Both the position numbers and the translations under genes were made by a program. The notes beneath the pieces were generated by a model that made no database searches, was not told the origin of the DNA, and was given only the letters and a program-made list of their open reading frames with translations. A DNA stretch of 64,000 nucleotides. Origin: Candidatus Defluviilinea proxima (GTDB lineage Bacteria; Chloroflexota; Anaerolineae; Anaerolineales; Villigracilaceae). Where the stretch lies: NCBI GenBank assembly GCA_016721115.1, contig JADKIW010000001.1, forward strand, positions 2,433,501 to 2,497,500, in the 5' to 3' direction. Below are positions 42,788 to 50,112 of this stretch, one piece after another; positions within the stretch are counted from its first letter, which is position 1, and every line of letters begins with the position of its first letter.

Positions 42788-44125
42788 TTACTTCTCGTTT
42801 GATTTTGAAGAGCCGTCACCGATACCGAGCGGCATCCATTTCTTCTCGTCCTTGAGGCGGTGCTGAATGCCATGACGGTCGTGGGTCTCATCGAAGCCCT
42901 CGGGTTTGATGAACATTTGCTCACCTTCAAGCAACCCGTGGACGCCGGTTTGGCCGGGCTCCAGTCTCTTTTCACCTTTGAATTTTGCGGCTTTGCTGGG
43001 CAGGTAGTCTGTTGGTTCCTCGTAGGTCGTTACGTAACCTTCATAATTCCGAAGGATAACCTTGTGATCAGACATGCTCAACAAGTAGTTCGGCATCACT
43101 GGGATCTTGCCGCCACCGCCCGGTGCATCCACAATGTATTGTGGAACAGCATAGCCGGAAGTGTGTCCGCGCAAGCCTTCCATGATCTCAATGCCTTTTG
43201 CGACCGGTGTGCGGAAGTGTCCCGCGCCTTCCACCAGGTCGCATTGATACAGGTAATACGGGCGCACTCGAATGCGTACCAGGTCCTGCACAAGTTTGCG
43301 TTGAATGTGAACATTGTCGTTCACGCCCGCTAGTAGAACGGACTGATTGCCGAGCGGAATGCCTGCTCGTGTAAGACGGTCGCAGGCTTGTTCCAGTTCC
43401 AGCGAAATTTCATTCGAGTGGTTCACATGAATATTGAGCCACAACGGATGGAACTTGGCGAGCATATCACACAATTCCTGTGTGATGCGCATTGGCATAA
43501 AGACCGGTACACGCGAACCGATGCGGATGATCTCAATATGTGGGATCTCACGTAAGCGGGTGAGCAATTCCTCAAGAACTTTTGGCGCCAGTACGAGCGG
43601 GTCTCCACCAGAGAGCAACACATCGCGCACTTGCGGTGTCCGTTTGAGGTAATCGATCTGCATCTCGAATTCCTGGCGGTTGAATGTTTGGCCGGGGTCA
43701 CCGACGATGCGCGAGCGTGTGCAGTAGCGGCAGTATGACGCACACTGAGTCGTTACCAGCATGAGAACCCTGTCAGGATACCGATGGACCAGCCCGGGCA
43801 CGGGAGAGTGGCGGTCTTCCGCAAGTGAGTCTTCCATCATGGCGGTGAAAGCATTCATCTCCTCCGCAACCGGGATGATTTGTTTGCGTGTCGGGTCATC
43901 AGGGTCATTTGGGTCGATCAATGAAATAAAGTAGGGCGTTACATCCACGCGAAACAGTCCCTGTGTTTGTAATGCCTTGCGTTCCGAGTCTGTCAGCGGC
44001 AGAACCTTCTCGATCTCTTCTGCTGTGTTCAAACGATGGCTCAATTGCCAACGCCAATCATTCCACTTCTCATCAGGGACATCGGCGTAAATAGGTGCAC
44101 GTTTTGAAACAAAAGGTGTGGACAT
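42788..44125 (-). CDS. kamA: KamA-family lysine 2,3-aminomutase (radical SAM)
   Basis: A 445-residue radical-SAM, PLP-dependent mutase that would convert L-lysine to beta-lysine. The [4Fe-4S] motif is QCASYCRYCTRS (about residue 130), SGGDPLVL follows, and the PLP-binding Lys is probably in DAPGGGGKIPVMPN. The C-terminal tail of about 80 residues is longer than the core needs. GGAGG lies 5 nt before the ATG. No lysine-fermentation genes (kamDE, kdd) are nearby. Beta-lysine derivatives serve as osmolytes in some microbes. The divergent neighbour is an arginase-family gene, so both act on basic amino acids or amines. Confidence 0.92.
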   Translation of the reverse strand: MSTPFVSKRAPIYADVPDEKWNDWRWQLSHRLNTAEEIEKVLPLTDSERKALQTQGLFRVDVTPYFISLIDPNDPDDPTRKQIIPVAEEMNAFTAMMEDSLAEDRHSPVPGLVHRYPDRVLMLVTTQCASYCRYCTRSRIVGDPGQTFNRQEFEMQIDYLKRTPQVRDVLLSGGDPLVLAPKVLEELLTRLREIPHIEIIRIGSRVPVFMPMRITQELCDMLAKFHPLWLNIHVNHSNEISLELEQACDRLTRAGIPLGNQSVLLAGVNDNVHIQRKLVQDLVRIRVRPYYLYQCDLVEGAGHFRTPVAKGIEIMEGLRGHTSGYAVPQYIVDAPGGGGKIPVMPNYLLSMSDHKVILRNYEGYVTTYEEPTDYLPSKAAKFKGEKRLEPGQTGVHGLLEGEQMFIKPEGFDETHDRHGIQHRLKDEKKWMPLGIGDGSSKSNEK

Positions 44126-44278
44126 TTTTCCTCCGGGTTGATTAAAAGTTAAGTAACACTAAGACGTTATGCAACAGGTAAATTCCCTGTGGAGGATCAT
44201 GATCTGGCCTGAAGAAACCGGCAGAGTTCAATTTCATAAATAATATTGTACGGGCAAACAAAAAGCGGGTCAATGATA

Positions 44279-44284
44279 TATAAT
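44279..44284 (+). promoter_or_regulatory. -10 box TATAAT of the arginase-family gene
   Basis: A perfect TATAAT lies 44 nt before the ATG at 44329, and GGAGG (44321-44325 region) precedes the start codon. No good -35 is seen. The 203-bp divergent spacer must also hold the kamA promoter. Confidence 0.5.
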
Positions 44285-44328
44285 GCCCATAGGGGTAAAT
44301 ATGCACATCATTTTTTAATGGAGGACTT

Positions 44329-45225
44329 ATGACAGACCCCGCTTCAACTCATCGACTTTGGGCTGATCTGCACCACCCAAACCTTTCTTCCGCTGATGCT
44401 GATTTTTCCATCCTTGGCATTCCCTATGATGGCGCGGCATCTGCGCGGAAAGGAGCCGCCCTCGGCCCCGAACGGATCCGCTTTTGGTCCACACATTTGA
44501 CTCCCTTTAGCGAAGATCGCACGCCTCTTGGTGATATCCGCGTGGCCGACCTCGGCGATATTCCTGTCGCAGATCAAATAACGGACTTCAAACTAATACG
44601 TAAAAAAATAGCAGGGCTGCCTAATACCCCCATCGTTCTTGGTGGTGATCATTCCATCAGCATTCCGGTCTTACAAGCTCAGCGCGAAAAATATGCCGAC
44701 CAGAAACTCGGTTTATTATGGGTGGATGCACACCCTGATCTGTGCGATGTGTTCACAGGCTCGAAGTTATCTCACGCCTGTGTGTTGCGGCGTGCGCTTG
44801 AGGCCGGTTATGAACCGGGAGAAGTGTGTCTTGTCGGTTTACGTTCATGGGAAGATCAGGAAATTGACCTGATCGAGAATGGCGGTCTGAACGTTTACAC
44901 TGCGGCCGATGTGGCAGAACGAAACATGAAACGGATAGCGACCAGTATTCGCAGTAAGTTGAGCGATTGCGATGCCGTCCATATTTCACTGGATATAGAT
45001 TGCCTAGACCCAGCCTTTGCCCCTGGTACCGGCATCCCTGACGCCGGCGGCCTAAGCACACGAGATGTGATCATTCTCCTCAAAGAGTTGCAGGGACTTC
45101 CACTTGTGGGTCTTGATCTGGTCGAAGTCGCGCCTCCGCTTGACCCAAGCGAAGCGACGGTCTTTGCGGCATTGAAGATCATTATGGAATTTATGGCGAT
45201 CTTTGCCAGAGAGAAACAGAAATAA
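44329..45225 (+). CDS. Arginase-family ureohydrolase (agmatinase-like)
   Basis: A 298-residue binuclear manganese enzyme. The metal ligands are in VLGGDHSIS, WVDAHPDLCD and SLDIDCLDPAFAPGTG, followed by the family block GIPDAGGLS and the late Glu in GLDLVEVAPP. It would hydrolyse agmatine, arginine or a similar guanidine to urea and an amine. The APGTG-x-PDAGG form leans to agmatinase, but the substrate loop does not settle it. Downstream are two small acetyltransferase genes in the same direction, the first 12 bp away, which hints at polyamine or amine metabolism. Confidence 0.88.
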   Translation: MTDPASTHRLWADLHHPNLSSADADFSILGIPYDGAASARKGAALGPERIRFWSTHLTPFSEDRTPLGDIRVADLGDIPVADQITDFKLIRKKIAGLPNTPIVLGGDHSISIPVLQAQREKYADQKLGLLWVDAHPDLCDVFTGSKLSHACVLRRALEAGYEPGEVCLVGLRSWEDQEIDLIENGGLNVYTAADVAERNMKRIATSIRSKLSDCDAVHISLDIDCLDPAFAPGTGIPDAGGLSTRDVIILLKELQGLPLVGLDLVEVAPPLDPSEATVFAALKIIMEFMAIFAREKQK

Positions 45226-45237
45226 GAGGAATATTCA

Positions 45238-45531
45238 ATGGAAAAAATTCAAATAGTCCACAACCCGGGCGAAAAGTGTTTTGAGACCGTGATCGATGGC
45301 AAACTTTCCAAGCTGGATTACATTCAGGATGGGAAGAATTTTGTAATTACACATGTAGGCGTTCACCCCGATTTGAGGGGCGGTGGTGTTGCTGGAAAGA
45401 TCGTTCAAGCCGGGCTTGAATATGCCAGAGAGAATTCCTTGCGTGTGGTCCCAATGTGTTCCTATGCGGCGGCTTATATTCGCAAACATCCAGAATATGC
45501 CGAGTTGACCAAGCAAACAACGGGCGAATGA
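45238..45531 (+). CDS. Small GNAT-like acetyltransferase (YidJ/NATD1 type)
   Basis: A 97-residue compact acetyltransferase. It has the short core of this subfamily: THVGVHPDLRGGGVAGKIV carries the acetyl-CoA-binding R-G-G-x-A/G pattern, and VPMCSYAAAYIRKHPEY is the typical C-terminus. The stop overlaps the start of the next GNAT gene as ATGA. The substrate is unknown. Confidence 0.85.
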   Translation: MEKIQIVHNPGEKCFETVIDGKLSKLDYIQDGKNFVITHVGVHPDLRGGGVAGKIVQAGLEYARENSLRVVPMCSYAAAYIRKHPEYAELTKQTTGE

Positions 45532-45989
45532 GCGAAATCACTTTTCGTACTGCAAAACGCGAAGATTTATCAACTATTGTGCGCATGCTTGCGGAAGATG
45601 ATTTGGGGAGTCAACGTGAACAGTATGATGAGCCATTGCCCGAAGCGTATTACAAAGCATTTGAACAAATCGAAAACGACTCGAATCATGAGTTGATCGT
45701 GGCTGAATTGGATGGAGAGGTTGTGGGGACTCTCCATCTTATTTTTATTCCATCAATTAGCTTTCAGGGTGGATTACGTGCGCAGGTTGAGTCTGTGCGC
45801 GTAGGCAGGGTGTTTCGTAATCGGGGAATTGGAAGGGAAATGCTGAAGTGGGCAATTGAGCGAGCTCAAAGACGAGATGCACACCTTATCCAGCTGACAA
45901 CTCATAGGTCCAGAAAAGACGCGCACCGCTTTTACGAAAAACTCGGTTTCGAAGGGTCCCATTTGGGAATGAAGTTGATGTTGAAATAA
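45528..45989 (+). CDS. GNAT-family N-acetyltransferase
   Basis: A 153-residue acetyltransferase. Motif A reads VRVGRVFRNRGIGREML with the R-N-R-G-I-G loop, and HRFYEKLGFEG closes the fold. The ATG at 45528 overlaps the preceding stop codon (ATGA), so translation is coupled. The longer open frame upstream lies inside the previous gene. It is the last gene of the arginase-family operon, followed by a strong terminator. Confidence 0.88.
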   Translation: MSEITFRTAKREDLSTIVRMLAEDDLGSQREQYDEPLPEAYYKAFEQIENDSNHELIVAELDGEVVGTLHLIFIPSISFQGGLRAQVESVRVGRVFRNRGIGREMLKWAIERAQRRDAHLIQLTTHRSRKDAHRFYEKLGFEGSHLGMKLMLK

Positions 45990-46027
45990 AAAGGCGACAA
46001 TCATACAAAGTGATTGTCGCCTTTTTT
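45988..46027. terminator. Bidirectional terminator
   Basis: AAAAGGCGACAATCA and its complement form a 15-bp stem with a 7-nt loop and T6 on the plus strand. It overlaps the stop codon of the GNAT gene and serves the convergent glycosidase gene as well. Confidence 0.92.
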
Positions 46028-46031
46028 CAAA

Positions 46032-47333
46032 TCATTTGATCACATATAGTGTAGCTGATTGTGCGGGCAATGTCACCATGCCATCTTTTGAAAAAGTTTG
46101 TATCCCCAGGTTTTCGGCGTTGTGTGTTGAATCCAATAACCAGACTTCGGCCTCGCTCAACTTTTTACCTTTTACTTGAAGCGGAATAGTCTGCTCTGTG
46201 TCTGATAAGTTGATTACCATCAGAGTTAGTGCTCCATCCGCACGTGTAGCGGCGAAGATATCCACATCTGTTACGCCAGATGCGGCGTACACTTGTTGGT
46301 TGCCAAAGTTCTTGTAGAGGGGGAAAACATAGAAAGTGGAACGGACGTTAGTGCCATCAAGTAATCCAAGCCCGCCACCATGTTGTGATAACACCCATTG
46401 ATTGACCATGAAGACGTCAGAGTTCATCAACTGCCCGAGCACATCAGCGTACCAGATAGCGTTATAGAACGAATCGGGCGACGCTATCTGATTCATTTGA
46501 GTACTCGGATCAGAATTGAGTTCAGTAATGGCGATGGGTAGATCACGACCCGTAATCTCTTTGACCAAATTGCGCAACGCTTCCACATCTGCGGTCCATT
46601 TGCGCGTATCTTCCCGTAGGTCTTGGATCGTAACCGGAGTTCTCGGCGAATACATGGGATAACGATGGACACTGATAACATCTATCAGGTCGCCATTGAC
46701 TTTTAGAAATTCACTTACCCATTCACGTCCGGCAGAATCTTTTGGCGTTGCTTCAGGGTTATCGTCCCATTGGTGGACCTCAGGCCCGATCAACTTGATG
46801 GTTGGGTCAACCGCTTTCATCGCGAGCGCAATAGGCCGCCAATCTTTATTGAGATTTTCGGTAGTGTAATCGTATTTTGCATAATGCAGTTCAGTGTAAA
46901 TGGATGGTTCATTGCCGATGCTCCAGTAGGTTACACCATATTTTCTCTCAATATTGGTGTAGCGGACGAGTTCAGCAGCGGCTTCAGGTGTTCCACCTAA
47001 CAAGCGTGCACTAATAGTTGGCATGGCCCCTACTTGTTTTGCAAAACCCATGAGCATGTCTATTTGAAAAGTTTGAACGTCAGCTTGGTCGGTCCATGCG
47101 CCTGCGGGGAAACGTAATACGGTAAACCCTGCTTGTTCAACGAGCGGCATTGCATCTAACGTTACTGCATGCATCGGTCCATAGTTGGTTCCGTATAAAT
47201 ATGGACTGATTGGGCCAAGGTCCGTACGGGTGTCGACAAATAATGTGTCTGGTATGGGCGTAGGCGCTGGGGCAGGGCCACACGCAGATAATAGTGCGAT
47301 GATCAATAGCACGATCATATATCGATGTTTCAT
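46032..47333 (-). CDS. Secreted clan GH-A glycoside hydrolase-like lipoprotein
   Basis: A 433-residue lipoprotein (IIALLSAC lipobox, short Pro-rich linker). The TIM-barrel part contains WSIGNEPS with the putative acid/base Glu after strand 4 and PIAITELNSD with the putative nucleophile Glu after strand 7, the layout of clan GH-A (GH39, GH51, GH79-like). The last 100 residues form a beta-sandwich typical of arabinofuranosidases. The precise family and sugar are unclear. It is monocistronic. Confidence 0.8.
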   Translation of the reverse strand: MKHRYMIVLLIIALLSACGPAPAPTPIPDTLFVDTRTDLGPISPYLYGTNYGPMHAVTLDAMPLVEQAGFTVLRFPAGAWTDQADVQTFQIDMLMGFAKQVGAMPTISARLLGGTPEAAAELVRYTNIERKYGVTYWSIGNEPSIYTELHYAKYDYTTENLNKDWRPIALAMKAVDPTIKLIGPEVHQWDDNPEATPKDSAGREWVSEFLKVNGDLIDVISVHRYPMYSPRTPVTIQDLREDTRKWTADVEALRNLVKEITGRDLPIAITELNSDPSTQMNQIASPDSFYNAIWYADVLGQLMNSDVFMVNQWVLSQHGGGLGLLDGTNVRSTFYVFPLYKNFGNQQVYAASGVTDVDIFAATRADGALTLMVINLSDTEQTIPLQVKGKKLSEAEVWLLDSTHNAENLGIQTFSKDGMVTLPAQSATLYVIK

Positions 47334-47426
47334 TCTTTGCTCCTTAATATGATTGAGATGTGCTCAACAGACAAGATTATAACGAGCACAGGAAACAAAA
47401 AACACGCCCATGTGGACGTGTTTTTG

Positions 47427-47516
47427 TGGCGGGGAGGGCGGGATTCGAACCCGCGACTGGTTTTACCCAGCACTCACTTAGCAGGCGAGCCCATTCAGCC
47501 ACTCTGGCACCTCCCC
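47427..47516 (-). tRNA. tRNA-Ser (anticodon GCT)
   Basis: The minus strand folds into a class II tRNA. The acceptor stem GGGGAGG pairs with CCTCCCC, the T-loop reads GGTTCGAATCC, the long variable arm is GTGCTGGGTAAAACCAGT, and the anticodon loop CTGCTAA gives GCT (serine AGC/AGU). The discriminator is G and the 3' CCA is encoded. Confidence 0.95.
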
Positions 47517-47600
47517 GTGTATTCAGTTCGAGGTTTCAAGTTGAGGGAACTTGTGCTAAATAAACCTCAAACGTTCGCTATTTTATCATGCAACCCTCAG

Positions 47601-47685
47601 CGGAGGGAGTGGGATTCGAACCCACGTTGGTGTGACCCAAACATGTTTTCAAGACATGCACCTTCAGCCGCTCGGTCATCCCTCC
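47601..47685 (-). tRNA. tRNA-Ser (anticodon TGA)
   Basis: The minus strand folds into a class II tRNA. The acceptor stem GGAGGGA pairs with TCCCTCC, the anticodon loop CTTGAAA gives TGA (serine UCA), there is a long variable arm, and the T-loop is GGTTCGAATCC. The discriminator G is followed by CTG, so CCA is not encoded, unlike in the neighbouring tRNA-Ser. Confidence 0.94.
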
Positions 47686-47784
47686 AATATCCCGTTGATT
47701 CTCGGGAAGCGGTCAACATTTTACCATAAACATGAAACGAAAATACCCTGCAGAGCGTTATAATAATATATAGGAGATTTTATT

Positions 47785-48159
47785 ATGTTTTTATCCCTTT
47801 CATCTTCCAATTTAAAGAAAGGGCAGGGGTTAGTGGAATATGCCATCATCCTTGCCATGGTTGGTATTGTAGTGATTGCGGTCATGCGTGTAATGGGGCC
47901 TAAGATCGGCAATGTTTTTAGCTCGATCAATAACTCCCTGAGTGTTAGCATTGGCGGTGGGTCAAACTCAGGGAATTTTGTGCATATTGCAAATGAAGGC
48001 GAAACCTTTACTGTGCCCGCTGGACAGCACGAGGTTCAATATGGTTCAAACGGCGTTTATTACACTCAGTTTATTACAGGTCCAACTACTGTCCAGTGTA
48101 GTGCTTCTACATTTGGGAACCCAAACTCTGGGGGAGTAAATAGTTGTTCTATGAGGTAA
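47785..48159 (+). CDS. Flp/Tad-type (type IVb) prepilin with C-terminal extension
   Basis: A 124-residue prepilin-like protein. KKGQGLVEYAIIL is the type III leader and cleavage site (after Gly) with the conserved Glu5. A single hydrophobic helix follows (to about residue 40, VIAVMRVMGPKIGNVF). Flp pilins usually end at 50-65 residues. Here an added Gly/Ser-rich domain of about 70 residues with two Cys follows. AGGAG lies upstream of the ATG. No tad secretion genes are adjacent, so assembly must rely on genes elsewhere. Confidence 0.83.
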   Translation: MFLSLSSSNLKKGQGLVEYAIILAMVGIVVIAVMRVMGPKIGNVFSSINNSLSVSIGGGSNSGNFVHIANEGETFTVPAGQHEVQYGSNGVYYTQFITGPTTVQCSASTFGNPNSGGVNSCSMR

Positions 48160-48232
48160 TGGATAAGTAGGGGCGTGGTATTGTAACTGTGCCTATTCCA
48201 TACCTTGTTTTCTGTAAATGAGACGAACTTGG

Positions 48233-48238
48233 TATAAT
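48233..48238 (+). promoter_or_regulatory. -10 box TATAAT giving a possible leaderless miaB mRNA
   Basis: TATAAT ends 8 nt before the ATG of miaB and no Shine-Dalgarno lies between. The expected start point falls at or next to the start codon. TTGTTT at 48205-48210 is a poor -35 at a long 22-nt spacing. Confidence 0.5.
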
Positions 48239-48246
48239 TCGCCCCT

Positions 48247-49584
48247 ATGAAATACCACATCTGGACCGAAGGATGCCAAATGAACGTCGCCGACTCGCAA
48301 CGGGTCGGTTCTTCGTTGGAGCATCTTGGCTATACTTTTACCGAAACCATCGAAGAAGCAGACGTTATTGTTTTAAATACATGTGTCGTACGCCAATCTG
48401 CTGAAGACAAGGCGATAGGGCGTGTTTCCTCGCTTGCGCCCCTGAAGAAGAAAAACCCAAACCTTGTTATCAATTTGATGGGGTGTATGGTCGGTGTGCG
48501 TGGTGCAGAAAAACTCCGTGAGCGACTCCCGTATGTGGATGTCTTCTCACCGCCATCGGACCCAGGCCCGTTGATCTCGCACCTTACACAGGGCGAGATT
48601 CAATCCATGGAAGATGCTGAAACTACACGTCGTTTCCTCACAATGGACGAGGAACTGATCCTGCCCGTTGCCGAACGAGGCAAGCTCATCAGTGCCCATG
48701 TGCCTATTGTTTATGGTTGTTCACATGCTTGTACGTTCTGCATCATCCCTTATAAGCGTGGAATTGAACGTTCACGTCCCGTTGGCGATATCGTGAGCGA
48801 AGTCCGTTCGTTGGCAAAACAAGGCGTCAAGGAAATCACCCTCCTTGGCCAGATCGTTGACCGTTACGGCAAGGATATCCCCGATGGTCCCAACTTGGCG
48901 GCTCTTCTTCGCATCATCCACGATGTAGAAGGTATTGAACGCATCCGCTTCCTCACTTCTCATCCCAATTATTTTGATGATGAACTGATACAGGCTATCG
49001 CTGAACTTCCGCGCGTGATGCCGCATATTGAACTTCCCATTCAAGCGGGTGATGATGAAGTACTCGCTAACATGAAACGTGGATATACCCAACAGGCCTA
49101 TCGTGATCTTGTTGGAAAGATCCGTGAACGGATTCCTAACTGCTCCATCGCGACGGATATCATTGTTGGATTCCCCGGCGAGACCGAAGAGCAATTTATG
49201 GAAACGTACCGCGTCCTCTCTGACCTTCGGCTTGATGTGGCCCATTTAGCCCGATACTCCGTTCGAGAGGGGACCGTTGCCACCCGCCGCATGGACGATA
49301 ATGTTCCCGAAGAAGAAAAGATGCGCCGTTTACACATGCTGGACGATCTGCAAGAACAAGTTGTCGGTGAGATCAACAAGAAATATCTTGGCGAAACTGT
49401 GGAAGTATTGTTTGAAGAAAAAGTTAAGGGCCGTTGGCGTGGACGTACTCCTACCAATAAACTTGTTTTCGTTGAATCGAACGATGATTTGCGCGGCAAA
49501 CTCCTACCTGTTACCGTCACGTGGACAGGGCCATGGTCTATGCAGGCGAACCTGCAGAAACAACCTGAATTGATTTCATTATGA
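48247..49584 (+). CDS. miaB: tRNA-2-methylthio-N6-dimethylallyladenosine synthase
   Basis: A 445-residue methylthiotransferase that adds the 2-methylthio group to i6A37 of tRNAs reading UNN codons. It has the N-terminal UPF0004 domain with its three cluster Cys (EGCQMN, LNTCVV, MGCMVG), the radical-SAM motif GCSHACTFCIIP (about residue 156) and the C-terminal TRAM domain (VEVLFEEKVKGRWRGRT). MiaB is favoured over MtaB or RimO by overall length and the cluster spacing. The two tRNA-Ser genes upstream include the UGA-anticodon tRNA, a MiaB substrate type. Confidence 0.9.
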   Translation: MKYHIWTEGCQMNVADSQRVGSSLEHLGYTFTETIEEADVIVLNTCVVRQSAEDKAIGRVSSLAPLKKKNPNLVINLMGCMVGVRGAEKLRERLPYVDVFSPPSDPGPLISHLTQGEIQSMEDAETTRRFLTMDEELILPVAERGKLISAHVPIVYGCSHACTFCIIPYKRGIERSRPVGDIVSEVRSLAKQGVKEITLLGQIVDRYGKDIPDGPNLAALLRIIHDVEGIERIRFLTSHPNYFDDELIQAIAELPRVMPHIELPIQAGDDEVLANMKRGYTQQAYRDLVGKIRERIPNCSIATDIIVGFPGETEEQFMETYRVLSDLRLDVAHLARYSVREGTVATRRMDDNVPEEEKMRRLHMLDDLQEQVVGEINKKYLGETVEVLFEEKVKGRWRGRTPTNKLVFVESNDDLRGKLLPVTVTWTGPWSMQANLQKQPELISL

Positions 49585-49588
49585 TGCC

Positions 49589-49617
49589 TTAGGGGCGGGT
49601 TTCAAACCCGCCCCTAC
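49589..49617. repeat. GTAGGGGCG-type palindromic repeat, 29 bp (copy 3)
   Basis: AGGGGCGGGTTT and AAACCCGCCCCT form a perfect 12-bp inverted repeat around one base, ending in AC so that the minus strand starts GTAGGGGCGGG. It lies between miaB and the NUDIX gene and may act as a terminator (followed by ATTTTTTGG). Confidence 0.85.
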
Positions 49618-49633
49618 ATTTTTTGGAGGGAAC

Positions 49634-50065
49634 ATGAAAAAACATAAAGTCCGCCCATTGGCTATTTGTGTGTTTCGTCATAACGACCGTATTCTTGTCA
49701 ATGAAGGATATGATCCGCTCAAAGATCAGACATTCTACCGTCCGCTTGGAGGTGGAATTGAGTTTGGCGAAACAGCTGAAGAGACTGTTCGACGCGAGTT
49801 GATGGAGGAGATCAATGTGGAGGTGGGGGAGGTGCGTTATCTCGGCACGCTCGAAAACATCTTCACCTTCAATGGGACTCCCGGTCATGAGATCGTGATG
49901 ATCTATGATGGGGTGTTGAAAAACTCCGGGTTGTATGAGCAGGCCGAAGTCGAAGGAAAAGAGGCGAACGGAGAAGTCATCCGTGCGGTGTGGATGGAAT
50001 TGGATCAGTTTAGGATGGGGAAGTCCATTTTATATCCAAATGGTTTGCTTGAGTTACTGATGTAA
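49634..50065 (+). CDS. NUDIX hydrolase
   Basis: A 143-residue pyrophosphohydrolase. The Nudix box reads GGGIEFGETAEETVRREL then MEEINVE, fitting GX5EX7REUXEEXGU with a small change at the last Gly. The fold is complete at normal length. It could remove damaged nucleotides or act on a nucleoside-diphosphate derivative. The substrate is not evident. GGAGG precedes the ATG. A strong terminator follows. Confidence 0.88.
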   Translation: MKKHKVRPLAICVFRHNDRILVNEGYDPLKDQTFYRPLGGGIEFGETAEETVRRELMEEINVEVGEVRYLGTLENIFTFNGTPGHEIVMIYDGVLKNSGLYEQAEVEGKEANGEVIRAVWMELDQFRMGKSILYPNGLLELLM

Positions 50066-50068
50066 ATC

Positions 50069-50105
50069 AAAAAGGAGACTTGCCATCATGGCAAGTCTCC
50101 TTTTT
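50069..50105. terminator. Bidirectional terminator
   Basis: AAAAAGGAGACTTGCCA and its complement form a perfect 17-bp stem around a 3-nt loop with T5 on both strands, serving the convergent NUDIX and TIR genes. Confidence 0.95.
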
Positions 50106-50112
50106 AGTTATG

